Source: Campylobacter sp. RM16704 (GTDB lineage Bacteria; Campylobacterota; Campylobacteria; Campylobacterales; Campylobacteraceae). From it: a stretch of 64,000 nt of DNA. The notes beneath the pieces are model-generated. The model was not told where the DNA came from, ran no database searches, and was given only the letters and a program-made list of their open reading frames with translations. The stretch covers positions 1 to 64,000 of the forward strand of contig NZ_CP007769.1 in the NCBI RefSeq assembly GCF_000816245.1, given 5' to 3'. Within the stretch, counting starts at the first letter, position 1; each line of letters begins with the position of its first letter. Positions 41,221-49,987 of the stretch are shown here, in pieces. The position numbers were made by a program, and so were the translations under genes.

Positions 41221-41234
41221 AACCAATATTTTTT
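41196..41234. terminator. Bidirectional terminator within overlapping 3' ends of TM2 gene and pyrC
   Basis: TATTGGTTTTATG (41196-41208), 7-base loop, CATAAAACCAATA (41216-41228), then T6: a 13-bp stem. Both stop codons (41218-41220 plus, 41204-41206 minus) are inside it, so both coding sequences contribute to the hairpin. Confidence 0.85.
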
Positions 41235-42199
41235 CCTGCCATAAATGGCACTACATCGCCGTATTTTTGCGCTACTTGCCATTCTTGTTTTTCTAAAGTG
41301 ATGATTTTATCTTTTTCAAATTTAAGATTATGGATTTTACAAGCATTATCTGAAATAAATTTTTGTAAATTTGCTTCATTTGAATGTTTTTTAAAAAGTT
41401 CAGCTAAAACAGGCAATATAACAGGTGCGCTAAATACTCCAGCTGCGCAACCACAGCATTCTTTAGTGTGTAATGGATGAGGTGCGCTATCGCTTCCAAA
41501 CATAGCTTTTTCATAGCCACTAAAAGCAAGCTCACATAAAGCGTCTTTATCTTCATAGCGTTTTGCAATAGGTTTGCAGAATAAATGTGGGTCCATCTTG
41601 CCACCTACTACATCATCTAAGGTTATCATTAAATGGTGCAAAGTGATAGTTGCATATAAATTTTCATAATCTTTTAATAAATCACACAAAACCTTAGTGG
41701 TAATATGCTCCATTACAATTTTTAATTTTGGAAAGTTTTTAGCTAATTTTTCATAGACTTTGGCAAAATTTGCTTCTCTATCCATGACAAAATCATTTGT
41801 TTCTCCATGCACAAGCAAAGGTATGTTTAATTCGCTCATAGCGTTTAGTGTAGGTTTTAACTTTTCTATATCAAAACTTGAAATTCCATTATCTGAGTTG
41901 GTAGTGATACCTGCAGGATAAAGTTTGATAGCAAAAAGCTCATCTTTAGCTTTTTCTAAAAATTTCTCATCATAGTCTTTAAAAAATAGAGTCATCAAAG
42001 GTGTAAAATCTTCATTTTTACATGCTTTTAAAATGCGTTCCTTATAAGCTTTGAGTGTAGTTATTTCAGTAAGTGGGGTAATTAAATTTGGCATGATAAC
42101 CCCTGCTTTAAAGTCTTTTGCGCTAAATGGGGCTACAAGTTCAAGCATACTTTCATCACGTAAATGTAAATGCATATCCAAAGGGTTTTTAAGTGTCAT
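41204..42199 (-). CDS. pyrC: Dihydroorotase
   Basis: PyrC interconverts carbamoyl-aspartate and dihydroorotate in pyrimidine synthesis. The 331-residue protein has the zinc motif DMHLHLRD at residues 8-15, LLVHGE in the middle, MEHITTK as a later zinc His, and GSDSAPHPLHTKE as the catalytic Asp region. It is the last gene of a four-gene minus-strand unit eptC-dgkA-HTH-pyrC, the order known from C. jejuni. It starts 8 bases after the HTH gene. Confidence 0.97.
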   Translation of the reverse strand: MTLKNPLDMHLHLRDESMLELVAPFSAKDFKAGVIMPNLITPLTEITTLKAYKERILKACKNEDFTPLMTLFFKDYDEKFLEKAKDELFAIKLYPAGITTNSDNGISSFDIEKLKPTLNAMSELNIPLLVHGETNDFVMDREANFAKVYEKLAKNFPKLKIVMEHITTKVLCDLLKDYENLYATITLHHLMITLDDVVGGKMDPHLFCKPIAKRYEDKDALCELAFSGYEKAMFGSDSAPHPLHTKECCGCAAGVFSAPVILPVLAELFKKHSNEANLQKFISDNACKIHNLKFEKDKIITLEKQEWQVAQKYGDVVPFMAGKNIGFMILS

Positions 42200-42207
42200 T
42201 TTATCTC

Positions 42208-42438
42208 CTATTTGAGTTTATATAAGCCGTTTTTGAGTTTTTCAAGTAAAGCCTTTTCTTCTAAAAATTTAAAAGTAGAAATGATGGTTGGTTTGCTGAT
42301 ATTTAACCTTTTAGAAAGTTCTTCTATGTTTGCAAAGACAAAACCATCTTCATTGGCATGAAGGGCTAAAAATTCTAAAATTTCAAAGCGTTTTTTACCA
42401 AATATTTTTATGCATAGTGTTTTTACTTTATCATCCAT
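42208..42438 (-). CDS. Small winged-helix DNA-binding protein
   Basis: A 76-residue protein consistent with a winged helix-turn-helix: KRFEILEFLALHAN, then IEELSKRLNISKPTIISTFKFLEEKALLEKLKNGLYKL (residues about 39-75; quoted here for helix positions 39-58 and the wing after 60). The pattern resembles ArsR/RepL-type regulators. Target unknown; it may control its own operon. It overlaps dgkA by 16 bases. Confidence 0.8.
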   Translation of the reverse strand: MDDKVKTLCIKIFGKKRFEILEFLALHANEDGFVFANIEELSKRLNISKPTIISTFKFLEEKALLEKLKNGLYKLK

Positions 42439-42794
42439 TCTCTAACCAAATCAAAAAGAATAAAACTCCAAGTAATTATAGCTAAAACCACGCTAAAAAA
42501 CACCCCAGCACTCGCACAATCTTTTGCTTTTTTAGCTAAGATGTGAAATTCACTCGTGCAAAGATCCACACAAGCTTCTATAGCAGAATTTAGTGCCTCT
42601 ATAAGTAAAATCAACACCAAAACAAACACTAGCACAAAATGTTCTAAAAAACTCACAGGTAAAAATAGGCTTGCAAAAATCAAAGGTAAGATAATAGCAA
42701 ATTCTATCCTAAAAGCTATCTCGTCTTTGAGTAAAAATTTAATTCCACTTAAAGCATAACTTGCATTTTTAAATAAAGAATACTTCGGTTTCAT
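42423..42794 (-). CDS. dgkA: Diacylglycerol kinase
   Basis: A 123-residue, three-span inner-membrane kinase. It recycles diacylglycerol released when lipid head groups are transferred, for example by phosphoethanolamine transferases. Conserved stretches are ALSGIKFLLKDEIAFRIE and the active-site EALNSAIEACVDL (ExxNxAIE.xVD). It overlaps eptC by 4 bases, a sensible pairing because EptC produces diacylglycerol. Confidence 0.95.
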   Translation of the reverse strand: MKPKYSLFKNASYALSGIKFLLKDEIAFRIEFAIILPLIFASLFLPVSFLEHFVLVFVLVLILLIEALNSAIEACVDLCTSEFHILAKKAKDCASAGVFFSVVLAIITWSFILFDLVREWMIK

Positions 42795-44326
42795 TGCGAA
42801 TTTTCCTTTAAATTTTTGCTAAATATATCATAACTTGCTTCGTATTCTTTGCTATTTACACCAAAATACCCCAATAAGCTTGAAAAAAGATTATCTTGAG
42901 AAAGTTTATAGTCTTTTTTGCTTTGTAAATCTTGACTTAATTTACCATCTTTACTCCAAAATATCATTGGTATGTGTTTTTGATCTTTTGGTGCTATTAA
43001 ATAAGGCATTCCATGTAGATAAAGTCCATTTTCACCTAAACTTTCACCATGATCTGATAAATAAAGCAAAGAAGTTTCTTGATTTGGATTTTCTTTAAGT
43101 AAATCTATAAGATTTTTGATGATAAAATCTGTATAAAGTAAAGTATTATCATAGGTGTTTATGATTTGTTCTTGGGAGCAGGTATTAAGTTCATTTGTAT
43201 CACAAGTTGGGGTAAATTTTTTAAATGCATTTGGGTAGCGTTTGTAATAAGTTGGCCCATGTGAGCCTTGTAAATGTACAACGATGATTTTGTTTGAATT
43301 TGCATTTTCAAGCTCTTGTTTTACAAGTTCAAGCAAGCTCTCATCATAATCTTTTGCAATGAGTTTGTGTTTTATACGATCACAATTTCCTTTGCATCCC
43401 CCTGAGTTATTGCCAAACCAAACACTTTGTACTCCAACCTTTTGTAATATATCTAAAACATTTTCTTCAAATAAATTATTATTGAAACTTTCTCTTTTGT
43501 GTCTTGAAAACATACAAGATAGGCTTATTGCAGTTGCTGTTCCGCATGAGCTTACTTCATTAAAATATACTAGATTTGGTATATTTTTAGTATAAAAATT
43601 TGTATCATTTATGCTGTATCCACCTAAAGAATAATTACTCGCTCTAGCAGTTTCTCCTATGACTAAAATCATTAATTTAGAAGTATTTGTATCTTTTAAT
43701 TTAGCATCATCTGAAATAATGGTAAGTTCTTTTTTACCTGCTAGTTTTTTCTTAGTAAATTCTATACTTGAATATATAGGATAAAATGGTAGATTATACA
43801 TTCTAATGATATTATGCGATCTTAAAAAAGGTAAAAGTGTTTTTGAGCTAAGAGCTACTAAAGCAAAGCAAAATACTAAAGAACCCAAAAACAATACACT
43901 TTTTTTGAAAAAGTATTTTTGATAATCAATCTTAGTAAAAATTACAAGCAAACTAGGAAAAACCACAAAGGATAAAATATACAAAGTAAAGGAAAAATTA
44001 AAATAAGAAAAAAATTCTCTATTGTCTGTTTCAACGGCATTTTGTATCATATGATCATCAATTAAAACTCCATAATTACTGACAAAATAGCTACAAATAG
44101 CACAAGTGCTAAGCAAAAATATACTTAAAATTTTGGTGATATAGGGAAAATACACCAAGGATAAAACACTCAAAATCAATAAAAAATAAATGCCAAAAAA
44201 TACACTAAAAAGCATAGTGTTTTGATCTATCTTTTCATATATAAATTTAAACAATGGAAGATTAAACGCCATGATAAAAATCGCATTAAGTAGAGTAAAT
44301 TTTGTCCATGAAAGTTTTAAATGCAT
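42791..44326 (-). CDS. eptC: Phosphoethanolamine transferase EptC
   Basis: EptC transfers phosphoethanolamine from phosphatidylethanolamine to lipid A, and in C. jejuni also to the flagellar rod protein FlgG and glycans, giving polymyxin resistance. The 511-residue protein has five N-terminal membrane spans (about 1-170) and a periplasmic sulfatase-fold domain with the nucleophile Thr226 in VIGETARASNYSLGGY and zinc residues in YLSDHGESLGENGLYLHG. It heads the operon with dgkA. Confidence 0.93.
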   Translation of the reverse strand: MHLKLSWTKFTLLNAIFIMAFNLPLFKFIYEKIDQNTMLFSVFFGIYFLLILSVLSLVYFPYITKILSIFLLSTCAICSYFVSNYGVLIDDHMIQNAVETDNREFFSYFNFSFTLYILSFVVFPSLLVIFTKIDYQKYFFKKSVLFLGSLVFCFALVALSSKTLLPFLRSHNIIRMYNLPFYPIYSSIEFTKKKLAGKKELTIISDDAKLKDTNTSKLMILVIGETARASNYSLGGYSINDTNFYTKNIPNLVYFNEVSSCGTATAISLSCMFSRHKRESFNNNLFEENVLDILQKVGVQSVWFGNNSGGCKGNCDRIKHKLIAKDYDESLLELVKQELENANSNKIIVVHLQGSHGPTYYKRYPNAFKKFTPTCDTNELNTCSQEQIINTYDNTLLYTDFIIKNLIDLLKENPNQETSLLYLSDHGESLGENGLYLHGMPYLIAPKDQKHIPMIFWSKDGKLSQDLQSKKDYKLSQDNLFSSLLGYFGVNSKEYEASYDIFSKNLKENSQ

Positions 44327-44425
44327 TTTTTTCCTTTGGAATAAAATAAAAACTTAAGTCTATTTGAATAAAATTAATAAATCACATATAAAATAGCAAC
44401 AAAAGAAAATTAATAAAGGGATTTT

Positions 44426-45184
44426 ATGAAATTATTATCATGGAATATAAATGGCCTAAGGGCAATTTGTGATAAAAATGCACTTGATTGGATAGAAAAA
44501 GAAGAAATCGATTTTATAGGTTTTCAAGAAATCAAAGCATGCGAGGATAAATTTCCAAAAAGAATTTATGAGTATCCTTTTAAATATATGTATTCAAATA
44601 GTGCCAAAAGAGCAGGATATTCAGGTGTAATGAGCTTGTGTAATTTTGATTGTGAAGTAAAAAAATGTGAATTTTTTGATGATGATGAGGGTAGGGTTTT
44701 AGAGCATAGCTTTAAAAATGTAGTTTTGTTTAATATCTACTTTCCAAATGGTCAAAAAGATGAAGAGCGTTTGAACTTTAAAATGAAATTTTATAATGAT
44801 TTTTTAGTGTATTTAGATAAGCTTTTAAAAGAAGGTAAAGAAATTATCATTTGTGGAGATGTAAATACTGCTCACTGTGAGATAGACTTAACCCACCCAA
44901 AAGCTAATGAAAAAACTTCAGGTTTTTTGCCGATTGAGCGTGCTTGGATAGATGATTTGTTAAAATTAGGCTTTATAGATACTTTTAGGCATATAAATGG
45001 CAATATTAAAGAAAAGTATTCGTGGTGGAGCTATAGAATGAAAGCAAGAGAAAGAAATGTAGGCTGGAGGATTGATTATTTTTTTATTTCTAATGGTTTA
45101 AAAGATAAACTTAAAAATGCTTTTATAAGAGATGATATTTTTGGTTCAGATCATGCACCTGTAGGGATAGAAATAGATATTTAA
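44426..45184 (+). CDS. xth: Exodeoxyribonuclease III / AP endonuclease
   Basis: A 252-residue endonuclease/exonuclease/phosphatase-family enzyme cutting at abasic sites in base-excision repair. Motifs: SWNINGLRA at the start, [10 protein letters not shown] with the metal-binding Glu, [12 protein letters not shown], and the catalytic [10 protein letters not shown] at the end. It is divergent from eptC, as in C. jejuni. It converges with mntP with a four-base overlap. Confidence 0.96.
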   Translation: MKLLSWNINGLRAICDKNALDWIEKEEIDFIGFQEIKACEDKFPKRIYEYPFKYMYSNSAKRAGYSGVMSLCNFDCEVKKCEFFDDDEGRVLEHSFKNVVLFNIYFPNGQKDEERLNFKMKFYNDFLVYLDKLLKEGKEIIICGDVNTAHCEIDLTHPKANEKTSGFLPIERAWIDDLLKLGFIDTFRHINGNIKEKYSWWSYRMKARERNVGWRIDYFFISNGLKDKLKNAFIRDDIFGSDHAPVGIEIDI

Positions 45185-45741
45185 AAAAATAAATGTTCAA
45201 TTAAAATTTTAAATCCCAGCATAATTAAAATAGCACCACCTAAAAATTCGGCTTTACTTTTAAGATAAGTACCGAATTTATTGCCTATTTTTAAAGCTAA
45301 AACGCACATTATAAAGGTGATAAATCCTATAAGAAGCGAAGCTACAATAAGATTAACTTTTAAAAAGGCAAAACTTACTCCAACTGCAAGCGCGTCGATA
45401 CTAGTTGCAATTGCAAGTGCTAACATAGTTTTAAAATCAAATAAATTTGAATTTTCTTTACAATTTTCATTTTCTAAAGATTCTTTAATCATTTTTATAC
45501 CTATGAAACCAAGAAGAAAAAAAGCAATCCAATGATCAATTTTTTCCACAAAAGAGTTAAAATAAATTCCTATAATATAACCAATAGCAGGCATTAGTGC
45601 TTGAAAGCTACCAAAATAAAGTCCTACTATTAAGTAATGTTTTAATTTTATTTTTTTAGCACTAAAACCCTTACATAGTGAAACCGCAAAAGCATCTGCA
45701 GCTAAAGCAAAAGATAAAACAACTAAACTTGAAATATCCAT
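45181..45741 (-). CDS. mntP: Manganese efflux pump MntP
   Basis: A 186-residue, six-span membrane protein with the duplicated MntP motif: [14 protein letters not shown] near residue 12 and [17 protein letters not shown] near residue 112 (A.D.ha.a.G type). It exports Mn2+. The plus-strand-encoded xth ends 4 bases inside it. In C. jejuni this gene lies near sodB; here tRNA-Glu and nrdDG lie between. Confidence 0.92.
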   Translation of the reverse strand: MDISSLVVLSFALAADAFAVSLCKGFSAKKIKLKHYLIVGLYFGSFQALMPAIGYIIGIYFNSFVEKIDHWIAFFLLGFIGIKMIKESLENENCKENSNLFDFKTMLALAIATSIDALAVGVSFAFLKVNLIVASLLIGFITFIMCVLALKIGNKFGTYLKSKAEFLGGAILIMLGFKILIEHLFF

Positions 45742-45826
45742 TTTTTTCCTTGAACATTTAAATAGAGTGAGATTATATATTTTTAAATAAAATAATAAAT
45801 TAATTATTTATTAAGTAAAACATAGT

Positions 45827-45832
45827 TATAAT
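45827..45832 (+). promoter_or_regulatory. Probable -10 element of tRNA-Glu
   Basis: TATAAT, 25 bases before the mature tRNA 5' end, in a TTATAATTC context. No clear -35 is visible, as usual for Campylobacter. Confidence 0.55.
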
Positions 45833-45857
45833 TCTGTCTTTTATACTACAATAAAGT

Positions 45858-45932
45858 GGCCCATTCGTCTAGCGGTTAGGACATCGCCCTTTCACGGCGG
45901 TAACACGAGTTCGAGTCTCGTATGGGTCACCA
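45858..45932 (+). tRNA. tRNA-Glu (UUC anticodon)
   Basis: A 75-base tRNA with CCA encoded. Acceptor GGCCCAT (45858-45864) pairs with ATGGGTC (45922-45928). The anticodon loop CTTTCAC places TTC at 45891-45893, and GTTCGAGTC is the T loop. A T7 run just downstream may terminate it. The 3' half of a tRNA is a common integration site, relevant because unusual sequence follows. Confidence 0.97.
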
Positions 45933-46278
45933 TGTTTTTTTAACAATCATCATTTTTAAAAGCTTACATCATTCTAAAATAAGTGTCTTGTGCTAATGGA
46001 GTAGATTATAAATATAATCCAAGTAGAGATTCTAAAGGTTGTTATGATTTATTCATTATGGTAATGTTGTTTGTGTCAACCACAAAAGTAATGATTTAAT
46101 AAGCATAAAATTATAGTTTATGGCAAATACGATACAAGAAAATAGAATAAAAAAATGTGAAAATCGTGGAGCAATTGCTGATATGGCCGAATAAAATAAC
46201 AATTGATTAAAATACAATATAATTTTTCTAGGATTTGAGTAGATAAAAAAGTGTTTATCAGTAAATTAAAGTAAAGCA
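45933..46278 (+). other. Gene-poor stretch with possible coding remnants
   Basis: No intact gene over 346 bases. Short protein-like pieces are seen: a frame around 45985-46099 reads VSCANGVDYKYNPSRDSKGC, and another at 46121-46195 starts MANTIQENRIKKCENRGAIA then stops. They are in different frames and lack starts or ribosome binding sites, so they look like remnants of one or more decayed genes. Their family is not recognised. Confidence 0.4.
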
Positions 46279-46602
46279 ATGGAAAAAACTAAACTAGAAA
46301 TCGCAGAAAACATTTTAAAAGAATGCTACTGGGATAATACAAATATGACCGCTGAATATATAGCTGAAAATGTTAATAAAGATGAAAGCTTAGCAAAGCA
46401 AATCTTTAGTGCTATTTTTCAAAATTCGCTTATAATGTTTGATGATTTAAAAATCTTTGATGATCAAGAAATGGTAAAAGAATTTATCATTTCTCAAAAT
46501 CAAAGATTAGGTTATCATAAAAGATTTTATTACGAAGAAAGACTTGATGAACTCATTGCACATTATGGGATAAAAGATGCAGGAAAAAGAAGAGAGATAT
46601 GA
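46279..46602 (+). CDS. Hypothetical protein, possibly the 5' part of a decayed gene
   Basis: A 107-residue acidic, helical protein starting MEKTKLEIAENILKECYWDN and ending AGKRREI. No family is recognised. After the stop (46600-46602) the same frame continues with protein-like sequence, KPYQSITPHK then a stop, EDVRSAVMLYRAMNKQL then a stop, YMQKFY then a stop. This suggests a longer ancestral gene broken by several nonsense mutations. No strong ribosome binding site precedes the start. It lies between tRNA-Glu and nrdD in otherwise gene-poor DNA. Confidence 0.5.
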   Translation: MEKTKLEIAENILKECYWDNTNMTAEYIAENVNKDESLAKQIFSAIFQNSLIMFDDLKIFDDQEMVKEFIISQNQRLGYHKRFYYEERLDELIAHYGIKDAGKRREI

Positions 46603-47159
46603 AAGCCATATCAATCTATCACGCCACATAAGTAAGAAGACGTAAGATCAGCTGTGATGTTATATAGAGCAATGAACAAACAACTATAGTATATGCAAAA
46701 ATTTTACTAGGTAAAATGATTTTTTAGTATAAATAAAAACATTCAACTTTTGATTAATCAAAAGTTGCTTAGAAATGATTGAAACACTAAAATAATCTAT
46801 AATAGTACCAAAATACTTGTTGATCTTTTGATTATTTGTAATTTATTATTTTATTAGTATTTATAATACAAAATTTTTTTAGCGAATATATTGTTTAAAT
46901 ATAAGTGTCAAACTAAAACGCATAAATTAATGATTGTTTTTTACAATTATAAAAATTTATACAACATTTGGATAATATGGGTACTAAAATAGCCTACAAT
47001 GTTTGACAATATTTGGAAATTATGGTTTGATAAAATATACAAAAATTATACGAATTTTTCTTTTATTTTTTAAGTTTTTCATCAAGTTTTTGTAATAAAC
47101 TTACCTTATTCAAATTACTATTTTTTAGTATTTAGAGATTATTTTATAGGAAAATTTCC
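46603..47159 (+). other. Long intergenic region before nrdD, with relic frame, palindrome and repeats
   Basis: 557 bases without an intact gene. It holds: a relic reading frame continuing from the upstream gene to about 46710 with three stops; a perfect 24-base palindrome CAACTTTTGATT/AATCAAAAGTTG at 46744-46767 that could terminate transcription; and a pair of 20-base direct repeats 45 bases apart (46961-46980 and 47006-47025, 17 of 20 identical). TTGACA at 47003-47008 and AT-rich TAAAAT at 47031-47036 are possible promoter parts, poorly spaced. The rest is very AT-rich with nothing else recognised. Confidence 0.55.
46744..46767. terminator. Perfect 24-base palindrome
   Basis: CAACTTTTGATT followed by AATCAAAAGTTG. 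It could form an 11-bp hairpin but lacks a T tail, so it may be a terminator of the decayed gene or an operator. The inner TTGAT-TA-ATCAA resembles an FNR site but with a 2-base rather than a 4-base centre. Confidence 0.4.
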
Positions 47160-49439
47160 ATGAAGATAAAATTTATTATAAAAAGGGATAAAAGTCAAGT
47201 TGCATTTGATATTTATAAAATAAAAAATGCTATTTTTAAAGCTAATATAAATTCCACAGATAAAAAATTAGATAATGAAAATTTAGATAAGCTTTGTGAT
47301 GAGGTTGTAGCTTTGCTTGATGAAAATCATACTCATGTAGAGCAAATTCAAGATAAAGTAGAAGAAATTTTGATTAAAAATTCTTTAGTAAATACTGCAA
47401 AATCATATATTTTATACCGCCAAAAAAGAACGCAAATTCGCAATGCAAGCTACGATTTGCTAAATTTATATGATGATTTAACCTTTAAAGATTCTAAAGA
47501 TGCAGATTTAAAAAGAGAAAATGCTAATATTAATTCAGATAGTGCTATGGGCATGATGTTAAAATATGGTTCAGAAGGTGCAAAATACTATGTAGATGAG
47601 TGTATTTTGCCAAAACACATAGCAAACGCACATAAAAATGGCGATATACATATACATGATAAAGACTTTTATATGCTAACGCAAACTTGTTGTCAGATTG
47701 ATTTAGTAAAACTTTTTGAAAATGGTTTTAGCACAGGACATGGGAGTTTGAGAGAACCAAACGATATAAGATCATATGCTTCTTTAGCTTGCATTGCCTT
47801 ACAAGCAAATCAAAATGAAATGCATGGAGGTCAGTCTATACCAAATTTTGATTTTGCTATGGCAAAAGGAGTTGCAAAAACTTTCCAAAAAGAGTATAAA
47901 AAGGCTATAAAAGCTTTTTTTGAGATAAAACTAGAGCAAAGTTTAGATGAGCAATGCTTTGAAAATGCTAAGTTTCAAGCTTCAAACGAAAAAGAATGCC
48001 TTAAAGAGCTTTTAAAACTTGGTCTAAATAATGATAAAAAATTTTTAGAAAATGCAAATGCTTATGCTTATAAAAGAGCGTTAAATCAAACTCAAAATGC
48101 TACTTTTCAAGCTATGGAAGCTTTAGTGCATAATCTTAATACTATGAACTCAAGAGCAGGAGCACAAGTGCCTTTTAGTACATTAAATTATGGCACTGAT
48201 ACCTCATTTGAAGGTCAAATAGTGATAGAAAATTTACTAAAAGCTACGATGAAAGGTTTAGGAAATGGTGAAACACCAATTTTTCCTGTGCAAATTTTTA
48301 AAGTAAAAGAAGGTATTAATTATAACGAAGAAGATCCAAACTATAAGCTTTTTAAACTTGCCATAGAGTGTGCTTCTAAAAGACTTTTTCCAAATTTTAG
48401 CTTTTTAGATGCAAGTTTTAACGCAAAATATTATAAAAAAGGAGATTATAATAGTGAAGTAGCTTATATGGGTTGTAGAACTAGAGTTATGGCAAATGTG
48501 TATGATGAAAGCAAAGAAATCACATGTGGTAGGGGGAATTTAAGTTTTACTAGTATAAACCTTGTGCGTTTGGCTATAGAAGCCAAAGGAAATTTAGAGC
48601 TTTTTTATATACTCTTAAAAGAAAAATTGGAACTTGTGTATGAACAATTACTTCATAGATATAAAATTCAGTGTTTAAAAAAGGTAAAAAATTTTCCGTT
48701 TTTAATGGGTGAAGGTATTTGGATAGATTCAGGTGCTTTAAGAGAAAACGATAGTGTAGAAAAGGTTATAGCTCATGGAACTTTAGCTATAGGTTATATA
48801 GGACTTTGTGAGAGTTTGGTAGCTTTAATTGGTTCTCATCATGGACAAAGTCAAGAAGCAAGAGATTTGGGCTTGCAAATCGTGCGTTTTATGCGTGATT
48901 TTGTTGATGAAAAAGCATTTAAAGACAAACTCAATTTTTCACTCATAGCTACCCCAGCTGAGGGTTTAAGTGGGAGATTTTTAAAGCTAGATCAAAAAAA
49001 ATATGGTATTTTAAAAGGCATAACTGATAAAGAATTTTACACTAATTCTTTTCATATTCCTGTAGATTTTCCTATCAGCATATATGAAAAAATTCAAATA
49101 GAAGCCCCATATCATGAGTTGAACAATGGTGGGCATATTACTTATGTAGAATTAAATGGTGATGTGAGTAAAAATTTAGAAAGTTTTAAACGCATTATAA
49201 AATGCATGAAAGAAAGCAATGTAGGCTATGGCTCTATTAATTTCCCACTAGATAGAGATCCAGTTTGTGGTTATAGTGGTGTTATAGATGAGTTTTGTCC
49301 AAAATGTCACAGAAAAGAAGATGATATTAAATTTGAACGTATAAGAAGAATTACAGGATATTTAGTAGGAACGCTTGATCGTTTTAATGATGCCAAAAAA
49401 GCAGAAGTTCATGCAAGAGTTAAGCACGATTTTTCTTAG
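47160..49439 (+). CDS. nrdD: Anaerobic (class III) ribonucleoside-triphosphate reductase
   Basis: NrdD makes deoxynucleotides without oxygen, using a glycyl radical installed by NrdG. The 759-residue protein has an N-terminal ATP-cone (residues 1-90), the catalytic barrel with HIHDKDFYML, NFDFAMAKG and NTMNSRAGAQVPFS, a C-terminal zinc site (DPVCGYSG and EFCPKCHRK) and the glycyl-radical loop RRITGYLVGTLDRFNDAK. Length is slightly above that of E. coli NrdD (712). nrdG overlaps its end. C. jejuni is known to rely on class I reductase alone, so this locus is a clear difference. Confidence 0.96.
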   Translation: MKIKFIIKRDKSQVAFDIYKIKNAIFKANINSTDKKLDNENLDKLCDEVVALLDENHTHVEQIQDKVEEILIKNSLVNTAKSYILYRQKRTQIRNASYDLLNLYDDLTFKDSKDADLKRENANINSDSAMGMMLKYGSEGAKYYVDECILPKHIANAHKNGDIHIHDKDFYMLTQTCCQIDLVKLFENGFSTGHGSLREPNDIRSYASLACIALQANQNEMHGGQSIPNFDFAMAKGVAKTFQKEYKKAIKAFFEIKLEQSLDEQCFENAKFQASNEKECLKELLKLGLNNDKKFLENANAYAYKRALNQTQNATFQAMEALVHNLNTMNSRAGAQVPFSTLNYGTDTSFEGQIVIENLLKATMKGLGNGETPIFPVQIFKVKEGINYNEEDPNYKLFKLAIECASKRLFPNFSFLDASFNAKYYKKGDYNSEVAYMGCRTRVMANVYDESKEITCGRGNLSFTSINLVRLAIEAKGNLELFYILLKEKLELVYEQLLHRYKIQCLKKVKNFPFLMGEGIWIDSGALRENDSVEKVIAHGTLAIGYIGLCESLVALIGSHHGQSQEARDLGLQIVRFMRDFVDEKAFKDKLNFSLIATPAEGLSGRFLKLDQKKYGILKGITDKEFYTNSFHIPVDFPISIYEKIQIEAPYHELNNGGHITYVELNGDVSKNLESFKRIIKCMKESNVGYGSINFPLDRDPVCGYSGVIDEFCPKCHRKEDDIKFERIRRITGYLVGTLDRFNDAKKAEVHARVKHDFS

Positions 49440-49920
49440 ATTAGCCGGTGTTGAAAAAGAATCTGTAGTAGATGGTTATGGATTGCGTTATGCGATTTTT
49501 ACCCAAGGTTGCCCCCATCATTGTAAAGGCTGTCATAACCCACAAACTCATGATTTTCACAAAGGATATTTACAAGATTTAGCAAGTTTATATAATGATA
49601 TTTGTAAAAATCCTTTGTTGCAAGGTGTTACCTTTAGTGGCGGAGAGCCTTTTATGCAGGCAAAAAATTTAAGCATTTTGGCAAAATATATCAAGACTTT
49701 GGGGCTTGATATTACTATATATACTGGTTTTACTTATGAAGAGTTACTTCAAAACAAACAAATGAAAGAATTACTTTTTTTATGTAATATTTTGATAGAT
49801 GGTAAGTTTATCCTAGAACAAAAAGATTTATCATTAAAATTTAAAGGTAGTAAAAATCAACGCATTATTGATATAGCAAAAAGCTTAGAGCAAGATAAAA
49901 TAATACTTCTTGAAGAATAA
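49411..49920 (+). CDS. nrdG: Anaerobic ribonucleotide reductase activating protein
   Basis: NrdG is the radical SAM activase that creates the glycyl radical on NrdD. The 169-residue form chosen here has VDGYGLRYAIFTQGCPHHCKGCHN (positions about 18-41; cluster motif CPHHCKGC, i.e. C-x3-C-x2-C) and VTFSGGEPFMQ, the SAM-binding GGEP. ATG 49411 lies inside nrdD in another frame; two further in-frame ATGs upstream (49375, 49387) are possible, none with a strong ribosome binding site, so translation is probably coupled to nrdD. Confidence 0.93.
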   Translation: MQELSTIFLRLAGVEKESVVDGYGLRYAIFTQGCPHHCKGCHNPQTHDFHKGYLQDLASLYNDICKNPLLQGVTFSGGEPFMQAKNLSILAKYIKTLGLDITIYTGFTYEELLQNKQMKELLFLCNILIDGKFILEQKDLSLKFKGSKNQRIIDIAKSLEQDKIILLEE

Positions 49921-49987
49921 AGAGTTATTTAGTCTTTTTTAATTTAACTATGATAGAATATTCATAAATTTAAAACAAGGAGAATAT

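Noticed and set aside
42835..43098. Plus-strand open frame opposite eptC
   Set aside because: It lies fully inside eptC, which has all catalytic motifs, and shows no recognisable domain.
46744..46767. FNR/Crp-type operator for nrdD in the 24-base palindrome
   Set aside because: The half-sites TTGAT and ATCAA are 2 bases apart, not 4, the site is about 390 bases upstream of nrdD, and a terminator-like hairpin explains it as well.
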